64,000 bases of DNA from Apostichopus japonicus (GCF_037975245.1 NC_092567.1:26334376-26398375), one strand, 5' to 3'; shown: positions 12,440 through 24,659, counted from the stretch's first letter. Notes: generated from the sequence alone by a model not told the origin. Numbers and translations: made by a program.

Positions 12440-13090
12440 GCATTCGCCCCTCCCTTATGTAAATATAAACAAAACAGCTGCAGTTGCTATGGTATCACAC
12501 CTTGAACGTGTCACTGATCTCGGTGTTCATAAAGCTTATCTACGATTAATGCATGCAGTCACCGTGGATCTTTCTTACGGTAATCCCTCCACTTGTGCTG
12601 TAGCAGGCACGTATATAGGCCTACTGGCTTCTTTATGCGAAAACAAACAGTTCGATAAAACTTTAACGTTCTACCAGTTATCAATATAAAGAAGGTGCTT
12701 ATACTCTATGTGAGTTGTTTACACTGTACACACCACGTTTTGAACCTAGTTATAAGGGATGGCTAATATCAGGGGTGCATGGTACCGTATAGTTGCCGAT
12801 TGCGGTATTTGTCAGGAGTTCGAATCTAGCTTTGGAAATGTGCCTAATTTGTATATAATTGGTGTTGCCGGGTCCAAGCAGATACTGGATAGGCCGCTAC
12901 AGCAACGTAGAAAACTTCCATCTTATATATTTGTCATTAAGCCTCTGAAGAAGATCCTGCTAGGATCGAAACTTCAGGCCAACTTACTTTTACCATTCTC
13001 TTACACAGACCCTCTAGTGGATGAGCAGTTTTCTAACAGTTTTATTTTATTTTATTTTGATCTTATATATTTCGTAAATAGAAATTAAAC
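12440..13090 (+). mobile_element. Probable Penelope-like/retroelement remnant with hammerhead-like motif
   Basis: At 12941-12979 the order is GCCT, CTGAAGA, a GATCC/GGATC stem, GAAA, CTTC, AGGC. This matches the layout of the minimal hammerhead motif known from Penelope-like elements: stem I strand, CUGANGA, stem II, GAAA, minimal stem III plus UH, stem I strand. The stretch ends in a (TTTTA)n tail near 13040-13060, and an 83-codon frame lies upstream at 12438-12689. No reverse transcriptase is visible, so assignment to an element rests on the motif and the tail. Confidence 0.4.
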
Positions 13091-16000
13091 TTAAATTGAT
13101 CATACTGAAAAGATAATAATTTGGTAATGCCAAAACCGATGCCTTCTCTCAGTTTGAAGAGTCAAGCATAATTATTATGAGAAGGTAAAAATATAAATTT
13201 TAGGCTGAATTTTAGTTATATGTGTGTGCGTGCATATGTGTGTGTAGCGGCGTAATTTGATACCACTACTGTTTTCGTCAATTGATAGCGCCCTCAATTA
13301 CCCTTGTAGTATCGCTAGTTCGGACTTTACACCACTTCAACTTTCGAATTCGATCGCTCAACACGACGAGCTACCAACTACGTTAATCGCCTATACATTA
13401 ATCGCCTTATTATTACTTTCGATCGGATAATTCTTATCGAGTTAGTAGGAAACGTTCCTTTCCGATCGCTATCGATTTATTTTAATGGAACCGCATTCCT
13501 TTATTTCGTTGTACAAACTTTTCGTATTTTGTGAAGAATATCAATATACTTTAATCATATTATAGATGGATCCTGAATTTTCTATTAAGTTTATTCACAA
13601 CGGGCCGACGCAGTGGACTGGAGTTTATTATTGCTGTGCTAGACGAACTGGTGACTGATAATTTCGTTTTAAATTTGTAAATTATGTGTAATCTTATGGA
13701 TCTGCATGAGTGATCCCTGACGGTCTGCTAGTTATCAGTTACCGTACATTTATAAGACAACTTACGTCATATCCATTTGCCTGGGTAAAGGTCAAAGTCC
13801 GTGTCTTTTAGTAGCTATACTTCACGGCTTCAACTTGTCACTGCAACTTTATACTTTGTTATAGCGCTCGCGGAATCCTTATGAATGCGGAAAATTTGGT
13901 CAAAAAGGGTTAGTAAACAATTTGACTGCTTCTCATATCACTTTTAGAGATTACATCCTATAATTTATATAGAGGCAGACCCACCAACAGCAAGGTAAAA
14001 GAATCTAACGGTGGATGTACACATTTAACGGTAAGTAGTAGAGCACGAATGTACAGGCCCATATCGTGGTACTGTTTTGATTGTATTAACTTGTACTCAT
14101 TGCTTATATTGATGATAACAGAACACTTTTTACTACACACTGTACTCTGCTATAGGGCCTGAATGTGATTATTATAGATACTCTGAACTTCATCAGTAAT
14201 GTCCCAAGATGATGTAGATAAAGTGAAATAATGGTAACTTTGTAATAACCGACGCAATTTGTAATAACTGTTGTGGCACTTTGTAATAACTGACGCATTG
14301 GTAATAAACAGAATAATTTGGAATAAACAGAAAAAGGTTGCGGCATTATGTAATAAGATTTTGGCATTTTGCATTTTTAATAACTGACGCATTGGTAATA
14401 AAGGTTCTGGTTATAACTGAGGGAATTTGTAAGAATGAATTCTACATCAGAATCATTCCAGAATAACAAAACCGCATGTGTACGTTATTGAAAGGTGCAT
14501 CATTTTGTAATACTAGACGCATTTTAATAGGTCGCAATAATTGAGGCAATGTTTCGGAAAGACTTTGCATGCAGGCTCAACATTGAAGATATGATAAATT
14601 ATTGTAATGGCTTTGGTTTGTGTTTGAGTTACAGCTAGCTAACACAAAAAAGCTTGAACATTCATAGATCTGAATAGTTATAAACTTTAGTGGGGATGGG
14701 GGAGGGGGTCACAATTTGTTCATAATCTGGCTCAAACAAGCCACCGTATTAATTGCCATTGTCAAAGGGTGGGACGAACATTGTAAAAGCCAGGAACCAC
14801 TAAACAGATTCCCTTGTAAAATGGGCTCCGACATCCTGGAAACGAGCTTTATCAGAACATAATATAAATTTCTAGTGTTGCCCTTCTTGGATAGCTTTTT
14901 AAGCACTGAATATTATCCGGTGACCGGATGCTTACTCACAGTGTGTAACAGTTATGTTATATATGTTTAGTAAGCGATGACTGATGAATAAAAGTGAACG
15001 TTGCATTGTTGCGGAGGTGCACGCACGGGGTGATACTTGGCTCAAAATTAGATGAATATTCCTATACCACACGGACAGACAGCACCGTGCCATATGTTAC
15101 TGAATAAAGCTGACAAAATAAACGTAAGTGAGAAGTTCTCTTTTACTGTACTTGACATTGAGATGGAGACTCAATAAAACAAGATTCTAATGCCTTAAAT
15201 AATATCAGAGATGAACAAAATATATTACACAAGTCATTATAAAGCAAAGGAGACAAGGTATAGTGTAAGCAAACGATCGCTTCTCAATGTTTGATCGAGA
15301 CCGTGTATTTAGTATCTATTCCAATCTGAAGTAACTTAGGATACTTCCCGTGACGTAACACCGACAAGGTGACACGATAACACTTATAACATAAGCGTTT
15401 GATGCCAAGCTGAGCTGTCGTGAACAGCTAGAGATATCCAAAAATACGCGATGAACACGAATCAGGTTAACATCGCACTGTCAACGATATTTTATATATA
15501 TCCCGAAATGTTATTTAAGTATTGGACTGAATCATTGAATAATAATATGCCAATTGTGACGTCACTGTATGGCTTCTGTTCATGCTCATTCAAGGCAGCT
15601 ATCTTGATACACAAAATGCTTTTTAAAATGTCCATCAAGTACTTTGATTACTATAGGATTTGGATTTATCAGTTCCTGATGACGTCATGGCTCATTTCGA
15701 TAAGATTCTCGGATGCCAATGTTTCTTTCCTTCCCAGTCTTCATATGACTTGCTGGAAGTTACAGTAGTCAGTAACTTAGCAGATATGCTAGTGAACATT
15801 TGTTTGGGGGGATTACTAGCACGCTCCATCATCTACATGACTGGTTGGTGAATGCCAGCTGAACATACACTCTTCATAGCAATTTCAAATTCACAGGCTG
15901 GCTACGCAGGAAAAAAATCATACTCAGATTTGCAAAGAATTATTGCGGCGAACAGTTAATTCTGCACACGTAAATAAAATAGATCTCCTTGAGTAGCATT

Positions 16001-16129
16001 CTTCTTCAAAACAATACGTAAAATTCTCTACTTTGGCTTGTTTTTCTAGAATTGAACAAGTCAGGTAACATTTGAATGCATTTGAGTTAACAACATCCTG
16101 CAAAAAGTTGCAAGCAACAAATGTTAATC
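13091..16129. other. Gene-free region with degenerate tandem repeat
   Basis: No coding exon supported. At about 14225-14530 a degenerate repeat of TAATAACTGACGCATT-like and GGTAATAA-like units occurs several times. The remaining sequence is AT-rich and unremarkable. Confidence 0.4.
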
Positions 16130-16490
16130 GTATTTATCCGCAACGATCCGGCGTTATCTGTACTACTTCAGCTCTTGTAAACATATGCACTTGTAACGTT
16201 ATTATTGTGGCATGGCATTATATAGTATGGCCGTGTATGGCATATATATTACGTGTGTTGGATGATGATAAACCAGGGCCAGGAAATCGACCAAGCGGTG
16301 TTTAATAGACCGGAGGGGCTTATATTTGCAATGGCAGACTCATGATAGGCCTACATGTATTCGTTAGATTAATCGTCCATTAGGCATTCGGTGCAAACCA
16401 CCGTATATTCGTAAAATTTCGCTAACTATAGGACGACGATACAGAAACGTTAACATGTTCTTCAATTTGACCAATCAGCGTTCGAAACAG
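16130..16490 (+). repeat. Inverted-duplication block A (first arm)
   Basis: Closely matches the minus strand of about 64000-63690. Shared stretches include the GTAACGTT-TTATTGTGGCATG block, TTGGATGATGATAAA, ATTCGTTAGATTAATCGTCC and AACATGTTCT. Similarity ends at about 16494, where a block absent from the other arm begins. Non-coding as far as I can see. Confidence 0.85.
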
Positions 16491-16643
16491 GCGTAAATTT
16501 GACTTACACACTAAATCAAAAAAGTAATGTGGTCTCCATAGGCGTAGAGCCTGCTTTGATTTGGGGGGGGGGGGGCTGTAACGACTTGCCCGAAAAATAT
16601 AACCAAAATTTTTCTCGCGCTACGCGCGCGTTCAACATCTTAA

Positions 16644-16910
16644 AGCAGCATTTTGCGTTTGGCCGCCGTTTTCTACTTTTTTTGACATGTCCATCGAGTT
16701 TTTTACATATATCAATCACAAAACAGCAAACTAAGATATTAGCCAAGAAAATATCTTGGAGAAAACAAAGTTGAAAGTTGCAAATTTTTCGACTTTTATG
16801 CCACCATTTGAAGTAAGATATAAATAGATAAGCTAGTTATGTATGTCGTTATGGCATAGTGGAGTCAGTGCGGTTAAGAAAAATCATAGAAAAGGACGCA
16901 AAATGCTGCT
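16644..16910. mobile_element. TTAA-target MITE, AGCAGCATTTTGCGT termini
   Basis: Flanked by TTAA on both sides (16640-16643, 16911-16914). The left terminus is AGCAGCATTTTGCGT and the right terminus is its near-exact inverse ACGCAAAATGCTGCT. A TTAA duplication points to the Kolobok or piggyBac superfamilies. An inverted relative sits at 36649-36876, and related ends are at 34028 and 39231. Confidence 0.85.
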
Positions 16911-17123
16911 TTAATGTGCTATCATATAGGCATTCATCGGTTATTACATCACATGCCGATAACCGATGAATGCCTATATGACATGCACAATAAGATGTTA
17001 AATGCGCGCTAAGCGCGCAAAAATTTTGGTTTTATGTTCCCTGTTATTACCCTTCCATATTGGTTATAATTATTGGGGAAGTCGTTACAAAAATAACGAT
17101 AATAATAATATCAGTTTAACCAT

Positions 17124-17552
17124 TGAAAAACACATTGCAAATTATTCTTCTTTCAGTAGGTGCCCGAAAAATTCTCAGCATATTGCCCGAATTTTCACCC
17201 CCCAAAAAATGAAAAACACATTGCAAGTTATTCTTCTTTCAGTAGGTGCCCGAAAAATTCTCAGCATATTGCCCGAATTTAACCCCCCAAAAAATGAAAA
17301 ACACATTGCAAATTATTCTTCTTTCAGTAGGTGCCCGAAAAATTCTCAGCATATTGCCCGAATTTTCACCCCCCAAAAAATGAAAAACACATTGCAAATT
17401 ATTCTTCTTTCAGTAGGTGCCCGAAAAATTCTCGGCATATTGCCCGAATTTTCACCCCCCCCCCCAAAAAAAAAATTGAAAAACACATTGCAAACTTTTC
17501 TTCTTTCAGTAGGTGCCAGAAAAATTCTCAGCATATTGCCCGAATTTTCACC
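17124..17552. repeat. 86-bp tandem repeat, five copies
   Basis: Units begin at about 17124, 17211, 17297, 17383 and 17478, each holding GAAAAACACATTGCAAATTA, TCTTTCAGTAGGTGCCCGAA, TCAGCATATTGCCCGAATTT and a CCCCCCAAAAAA joint. The same unit occurs once, inverted, in the related element at 3930-4331, so amplification happened inside this copy. Confidence 0.92.
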
Positions 17553-17639
17553 AAAAGTTTTGGTTGGGGGGCTGCAGCCCCCCAGCCCCCCCGCCTCCTA
17601 CGCCTATGGTGGTCTCTAATTCTAGATAGAAGTTCTCAC

Positions 17640-17990
17640 TAGCTAAACGCTACCCATCACTGGAGAGCTGACAAGTTGGCCATTCATGGCACCATCAATT
17701 TTCCGTATCATGACCGTGCAGATTTTTTTGCTATCCGAGCCTTAAATTTTCGTCACCTGTATACAAACTTTTTTAATCAGTAAACACCTTTTGGACGCTG
17801 CTCCCGGGAGGCCTAAAGTAAATGGGTATAAAATTGCCTCAATTGACCCAATGTTTGCACCACAATGCTCTTCAGCATGCTAGCCACAAAAAACCAGATC
17901 ACGTATAAAAAACCAGATCACGTATAAAAAAGATGTTTTCCTACAGCATTTTGGCACTTTTCCTGAATGATATAGACTCTAATAGGAGTA
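17640..17990 (+). repeat. Dispersed repeat, copy 1
   Basis: Shares an ordered series of blocks with 48640-48905 (TTTTCGTCAC, AAGTAAA...CAATTG, GTTTGCA, TTTTGGCACTTTTCCTGA). A local tandem duplication of an ACCAGATCACGTATAAAAA unit lies at about 17893-17931. Non-coding, type unknown. Confidence 0.55.
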
Positions 17991-17994
17991 TTCC

Positions 17995-18262
17995 ACCGTG
18001 ATTTACAGCTTGGTTCTAATGGTTTTGGTCATCATTTCTTCGTTTGTATTGCAGGCACATGCTAGCTAGAGTACAGTTTTATAAACATTACACAATATAG
18101 CATAGCTTTGGTCTATGTTAAAGGACCAAACGCAGAACTGGCTTCTCCATGACCGAAATAACTTCAAAAGGGTTGCAGTAACAAAGACCCCTCCATTGAA
18201 TATGAACAACTAACTTTATCCTCCATAACGCACTACAATGACACGTGTTTGTACACAAGTAC
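17995..18262 (+). repeat. Inverted-duplication block B (first arm)
   Basis: Matches the minus strand of about 63640-63350. Shared blocks include CATCATTTCTTCGTTT, AAACATTACACAATATAG, GACCAAACGCAGAACTGGC and CCCTCCATTGAATATGAACA. In the other arm this block lies directly next to the equivalents of blocks A and C. Here it is separated from them by inserted elements. Confidence 0.85.
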
Positions 18263-18366
18263 AGTTGACCTAGTTGCTATGCGGGGGTGTGTCCATTCTT
18301 TGGTACAAAACGTCCAGATGTAAGGTTATTACACTTTTCCAGAATTGTTTCGTACAGAGTGGCGTG

Positions 18367-20741
18367 TATGGCGGGCCATCAGTCTCAAATCATGGGAGAT
18401 CGACTTATACCGATTTAAATCGACATATACCAGTTTCCTTCGACTTATACCAGTTTCCAGCAGCTGAAATTGACTTCTACCGATTTAAATCGACATATAC
18501 CTGTTTCATTCTACATATCGTAAATCGATGATATGTAGAATAAAACTGGTATATGTCGATTTAAATCGATGATATGTAGAATGAAACTGGTATATGTCAA
18601 TTTAAATCGACATATACCAGTTTCATCTCATATCATCGATTTAGCTCATTAACATATTCCAAATCCCGATTTCGGTGATGATTGACATGTGGAGGTACAT
18701 CACGTGTAGTCACCTGACAAGGCGGGGGAATAATTCAATAGTTCCAAAATTACGAAGCTAGCAAGGGTGTTCATCATGGTTATGTCAATGGTAATTATGA
18801 ATAATTACTTGCAAAAAGATTTCGGTGTAACAATAATGCCGAAAAAACTGATATGTCAATGACAGTGGCGGCGGAACCGGGGGGGCTTGGGGGGCTCAGC
18901 CCCCCAATAAAAAAGTTGAGGGGGCAAATGCTTGATTAGCCCCCCCAATATTTACCAAGGCTCCGAAACGTACATCTGCCCATTTTTCAATGCATACTTG
19001 TCGATCTGTCCGATGCACACGTATACTCTATAGGTGTAATCATTTTAGTAATTGCTGGGGGACCCTCGGCCCGTCGCTTGGCTATAGACCACATTGTCAC
19101 CCCAACCGCGTCTTCACGCCCCGTGAAAAGTGGAAGCAGTGAGTGTGAGTACCGGTAAGCGTAACACAACTTCGTCTTAGGCCAATCACTTGCCTCATTT
19201 CAGCCAGTTCTCCAACATCCCCTTACTTAGTGGCGGATCGAGCGTCCATATATACAGTCAGGGGCGGATGCCCCCCCCCCCCCCTGACGGACTCAAATGG
19301 ACTGCTGGCGCCCTTTTCAGCTTTTCACTACTTTTTACTTATTCGCGATTTTTGACTATTTTATTGCGCTCTCATATACCTATTGACATTTGTCATATTC
19401 TGTTGGTGTATTTTCCGACAAAATGGCGACGACACCTATTTATTCTCCGTTTATCTGCAAATTAGCAAGGCCCCGGAAAGGGTCATTTCCTGCAATCTCG
19501 GGAGTATCTTTACTCAAAAATGTTCTGTACGCTCCGCGCCAACCTGTGGTGGCGCTCCGCTTAGATAGTGTCGAAAGCGCCCCTACAGACCATTCTTGCC
19601 CCCCCGACAATACCCCTAGCCCCGCCACTGCCCTTACTACACTCAAAAACGTCTTTGCGAGTACACTACGAGTAATAGCTACTCTCTTAAAACACCATCG
19701 AATATACAAATTACAATGTTTTTACAGACTTTACGTGCAATCTGAGAAATTGCAGGCTTGAGACCCATATTTTAGGGTCAGGTATTCGCAGCATAAAACA
19801 CTCGGGAAGTGCCGTTTCCGGCCATCTGGGGGTTTGAAAAAAACCCAAAATTTTCTTGTAAGCTCCGCGCCAACCGATGGTGGCGCTCCGCTTAGATAGT
19901 CTCCACACATTAGCCCCCCCAATAATTTTTCCGTTCCGCCGCGCCTGGTCAATGACGTGCAATTATCTCAAAGCAAACTGGGCTTGTCTACTCAAACACG
20001 TGGCGCTATAGTATAGGAATACACATGCAACTGAATAGGCCCACAGTACGTACACAGATGCAATTACCTACTCCAGTTACACCATAAACAAAGATGATAT
20101 TGTTCTGCAGTGAAGCCTACTGTAAGGTTACGATTTAATGTAGCTAAATATATACCCATGGGGTTTAACAATTACATTATTCAAGCTCAAATCATGCATT
20201 CCACTGTGCTCGTGTTTCAATTATTCGCCGCCTTGTCAGGTGACTACACGTGATGTATCTCCACATGTCAATCATCACCTAAATCGGGATTTGGAATATG
20301 TTAATGAGCTAAATCGATGTCGATTTAAATAGGTATTTGTCAATTTGAGACGCTAGAAACTGGTATAAGTCCACGGAAATTGACTTCTACCGATTTAATT
20401 CGACATATCATCGATTTAAACTGGTAGATGTCGATTTAAATGGACATATCATCGTTTATTTTACACATCATCGATTTAAATCGATGATAAGTAAAATAAA
20501 TCGATGATATGTAGAATGAAACTGGTATATGTAGATTTAAATTGACATATACCAGTTTCATTCTACTTATCATCGATTTAAATCGATGATAAGTAAAATA
20601 AATCGACGATATGTAGAATGAAACAGGTATATGTCGATTTAAAACGGTAAAAGTCAATTCCAGCTGCTGGAAACTGGTATATGTCGATTTAAATCGGTAT
20701 AAAGTCTATCTACCATGATTTGAGACTGATGGCCCGCCATA
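18367..20741. mobile_element. 2.4-kb foldback-like element with long, palindrome-rich inverted repeats
   Basis: The outermost 29 bp (starting TATGGCGGGCCATCAGTCTC) are perfectly inverted at the two ends. Inverted similarity continues inward for about 380-500 bp, to the GACAAGGCGG and CCGCCTTGTC blocks near 18718-18726 and 20230-20238. The arms hold many copies of ATTTAAATCGA, ATATACCAGTTTCATTCTAC and CATCGATTTAAATCGATGAT-type palindromes. GGCGTG flanks both ends (18361-18366, 20742-20747) and may be a 6-bp TSD. No transposase is visible, and the interior is largely a nested hAT-type element. Superfamily unassigned. Confidence 0.82.
18863..19947. mobile_element. Nested hAT-type element, 8-bp TSD GTCAATGA
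   Basis: GTCAATGA occurs immediately outside both ends (18855-18862, 19948-19955). Termini are CAGTGGCGGCGGAAC and, inverted, CAGGCGCGGCGGAAC, followed by G-rich/C-rich tracts. An 8-bp TSD with CAG-starting termini is the hAT signature. The interior includes the dispersed GGAGCGCCACC / GGTTGGCGC module seen also at 33420, 39340 and 62140, and further hAT-like termini near 19228 and 19259, so it is itself a composite. No transposase is visible. Confidence 0.85.
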
Positions 20742-20904
20742 GGCGTGATCCTGTTTAAATGAATTCAATCAAAATCCATCGAGAGTGTGTTTATGGTCTC
20801 TTTATAGGCGAATTCTGTTTGGATTCCAACAAACGTACTTCTTTACAAGCGTCCGCCAAACGTAGGCCTACTAATACGTTGCATACATAACAAAATCCAA
20901 TCCT

Positions 20905-23385
20905 CTGAATGTTGCCTCTATTACCCTCAGCTCCATTTACGTCCTCTGACTGTTACCTCTATTACCCCAGCTCCATGAATGTCCTCTGACTGTTGCCTCT
21001 ATTTCCCCCAGCTCCATGAATGTCCTCTGATTATTACCTCTATTATCCTCAGCTCCATGAATGTCCTCTGATTATTACCTCTATTATCCTCAGCTCCATG
21101 AATGTCCTCTGACTGTTGCCTCTATTTCCCCCAGCTCCATGAATGTCCTCTGATTATTACCTCATTATCCTCAGCTCCATGAATGTCCTCTGATTATTAC
21201 CTCTATTATCCTCAGCTCCATGAATGTCCTCAGACTGTTGCCTCTATTACCCCAGCTCCATGAATGTCCTCTGATTATTACCTTTATTACCCCCAGCTCC
21301 ATGAATGTCTTCTGACTGTTGCCTCCATTACCCCAGCTCCATGAATGTCTTTTGACTGTTGCCTCTATTAACCCCCAGCTCCATGGATGTCATCTGACTG
21401 TTGCCTCTATATTACCCTCAGCTCCATGAATGTCCTCTGACTGTTACCTCTATATTACCCCCCAGCTCCATGAATGTCCTCTGATTATTACCTCTGTTAC
21501 CCCCAGCTCCATGAATGTCCTCTGACTGTTGCCTCCATTACCCCAGCTCCATGAATGTCTTCTGACTGTTGCCTCCATTACCCCCAGCTCCATGAATGTC
21601 TTCTGATTATTACCTCTATTACCCCCAGCTCCATGAATGTCTTCTGACTGTTGCCTCTATTAACCCCAGCTCCATGGATGTCCTCTGATTATTACCTCTA
21701 CTACCCTCAGCTCAATGAATGTCCTCTGACTGTTGCCTCTATATTATCCTCAGCTCCATGAATGTCCTCTGACTGTTACCTCTATATTACCCCCCAGCTC
21801 CATGAATGTCCTCTGATTATTACCTCTGTTACCCCCAGCTCCATGAATGTCCTCTGACTGTTGCCTCCATTACCCCAGCTCCATGAATGTCTTCTGACTG
21901 TTGCCTCCATTACCCCCAGCTCCATGAATGTCTTCTGATTATTGCCTCTATTACCCCCAGCTCCATGAATGTCCTCTGATTATTACCTCTATTATCCTCA
22001 GCTCCATGAATGTCCTCTGATTATTACCTCTGCTACCCCCAGCTCCATGAATGTCCTCTGACTGTTGCCTCCATTACCCCAGCTCCATGAATTTCTTCTG
22101 ACTGTTGCCTCTATTAACCCCCAGCTCCATGGATGTCCTCTGATTATTACCTCTACTACCCTCAGCTCAATGAATGTCCTCTGACTGTTGCCTCTATATT
22201 ATCCTCAGCTCCATGAATGTCCTCTGACTGTTACCTCTATATTACCCCCCAGCTCCATGAATGTCCTCTGATTATTACCTCTGTTACCCCCAGCTCCATG
22301 AATGTCCTCTGACTGTTGCCTCCATTACCCCAGCTCCATGAATGTCTTCTGACTGTTGCCTCCATTACCCCCAGCTCCATGAATGTCTTCTGATTATTAC
22401 CTCTATTAACCCCAGCTCCATGAATGTCCTCTGATTATTACCTCTATTATCCTCAGCTCCATGAATGTCCTCTGATTATTACCTCTGCTACCCCCAGCTC
22501 CATGAATGTCCTCTGACTGTTGCCTCCATTACCCCAGCTCCATGAATTTCTTCTGACTGTTGCCTCTATTAACCCCCAGCTCCATGGATGTCCTCTGACT
22601 GTTGCCTCTATATTATCCTCAGCTCCATGAATGTCCTTTGACTGTTACCTCTATATTACCCCCCAGCTCCATGAATGTCCTCTGATTATTACCTCTGTTA
22701 CCCCCAGCTCCATGAATGTCCTCTGATTATTACCTCTATTACCCCCAGCTCCATGAATGTCTTCTGACTGTTGCCTCTATTAACCCCAGCTCCATGGATG
22801 TCCTCTGATTATTACCTCTACTACCCTCAGCTCAATGAATGTCCTCTGACTGTTGCCTCTATATTATCCTCAGCTCCATGAATGTCCTCTGACTGTTACC
22901 TCTATATTACCCCCCCAGCTCCATGAATGTCCTCTGATTATTACCTCTGTTACCCCCAGCTCCATGAATGTCCTCTGACTGTTGCCTCTATTACCCCCAG
23001 CTCCATGAATGTCTTCTGATTATTACCTCTATTACCCCCAGCTAGATGAATGTCTTCTGACTGTTGCCTCTATTAACCCCAGCTCCATGGATGTCCTCTG
23101 ATTATTACCTCTACTACCCTCAGCTCCATGGATGTCCTCTGACTGTTGCCTCTATATTACCCTCAGCTCCATTAATGTCCTCTGACTGTTGCCTCTATAA
23201 CCCTCAGCTCCATTTGCGTCCTCTGATTATTACCTCTGCTACCCCCAGCTCCATGAATGTCCTCTGAGTGTTGCCTCTATTACCCTCAGCTTCATGAATG
23301 TCCTCTGATTTTTACCTCTATTACCCTCAGCTCCATGAGTGTCCTCTGACGGTTGCCTCTATTACCCCAGCTCCATGAATTCTTC
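20905..23385. repeat. ~42-bp minisatellite with higher-order structure, ~59 copies
   Basis: Tandem units of about 41-43 bp: CAGCTCCATGAATGTCCTCT, then GA(C/T)TGTTGCCTCTATTACCC or GATTATTACCTCTATTACCC. Rare variants recur in phase. The CTCAATGAATGTCC unit appears at about 21711, 22165 and 22831, spacings that correspond to about 11 and 16 units, so multi-unit blocks were copied. It lies in the stretch that the other duplication arm lacks. Confidence 0.95.
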
Positions 23386-24659
23386 TGTAACAGTTCTCTC
23401 TCCAAGAATCTACCATGCGTCGAGATTATGTTTAGTCTCCTCTTGAAGTATGCACATATGAAGTTTCGCCTCAACTGGAATTTTACAGACAAAACGTTCG
23501 CACCCCTCCCTCGATTATCCGATAATAGTTTACGGGTGGACAACAGGAGCTGAACCACCTTCTTTGTACTGGGGCAGGGAGGGGTAGTCATACATGGGAT
23601 TGGAGGGGTGACCCTTCCACTTTGAGGAATGGAGGGAGTTTCGATGCAAAATGGTGCTATAGTTTGCAACTTTTGAAAGAATGTTGAAGAATCTTCATTA
23701 CGTTATGTATTATATACTTTTTGTAATTTTTGTCTTCCACTGTGCGTGGCGGTGGGGCGGGGGATAAATCCCGCATATGTATACGTGGTTGTGCACCCGC
23801 TGGGCAGACACACAACTTGAATCGTGTGATCCAGAGATGATGTTCTTCCGAAACAAGCGAGTTAAATTCACCAAGAAATATTAAATTTAATAGAGAAATC
23901 TGCTCAAACTTTGCATCTATATATAAGTGTAGGTCAAACTCTTCCGTTTTAATCGCAAACGTTTAGAGTTTTTAAGACGTGCACTATCACACATTCTGTA
24001 AGTGGCTTTGCAAATTATTTCTCATGTCAATGTGAAAGGTTATGTTTCGATAAAATCTAAAAGCATACGTTGATTCAAATGTCAGTCAATGGGTAATTCA
24101 GCTTATAACTATTTAAACTATCATAGATAAACAAATGTTATCAACAATACCACCACGAACGGTCAGTTCGTCTCGAATCTCTGTGTGCACGTATAACGTT
24201 TTGTTTGTACTGTGTAATGAAATAGCTGTCACAGTAAGTTGACAAGTATATCTTCGTGAGAATGAGCATGCAAACTAGTCACGTGATTGCATTGTTAATG
24301 CTCGAAGTACAACAAGGAGAGAGATTTCATAACGATTAAAATTCTACCAATTTTTGGTATATAATTGTTGAAAGAGAAAACAAAATCTGGCCTTAAGTTC
24401 ACTAGGCTATATTATGAACTGAGGAAACATGCACTTCTATGACTCATTTTATTTTCATGATTCAATTTAATCCTTATAATGTTTTGGCTTAATAACACTG
24501 GCGTAAAATGTTTTGCTTCATAAATTAGCTATGACGTTTGTTTTACTTCTTATCGACTTTCTGGTAGTAGTTCCAGTTCCTGTTAAAGCATCCCATCTTA
24601 TGAACTTTGTACGTTTGATTTTTAAGAGATGGCGCTCGTTCAGAAAACTATACACGCCC
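23386..24659. other. Gene-free spacer upstream of the 5'-nucleotidase gene
   Basis: No coding exon supported. This stretch has no counterpart in the other duplication arm. Nothing else recognised. Confidence 0.4.

Larger units (their letters stand above)
16537..17608. mobile_element. 1.07-kb DNA element, CATAGGCGTAG termini, 8-bp TSD
   Basis: Exact 8-bp repeats GTGGTCTC flank the element (16529-16536 and 17609-17616). It begins CATAGGCGTAG and ends CTACGCCTATG. An 8-bp duplication with imperfect terminal inverted repeats suggests a hAT-like non-autonomous element, although the usual CAG start is CAT here. It holds a nested TTAA-type MITE (16644-16910) and a five-copy 86-bp tandem repeat (17124-17552). 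A long frame across the tandem repeat is a repeat artefact. The element is absent from the other duplication arm, so it inserted after the duplication or was lost there. Confidence 0.85.

Noticed and set aside
12760-12850. tRNA-like promoter (GAGTTCGAATCT B-box-like)
   Set aside because: The A-box spacing is wrong and no cloverleaf can be drawn. A chance match inside repeat DNA is more likely.
13241-13600. Possible solo LTR (TGTAGCGG start, TTCACA end)
   Set aside because: No matching flanking TSD, no primer-binding site I could identify, and no second copy in the window.
17002-17642. 205- and 103-codon frames with repeated GARKILSILPEF-type motif
   Set aside because: The repetition is the 86-bp tandem unit inside a DNA element. 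A single, non-coding copy of the unit exists in a related element at 3930-4331.
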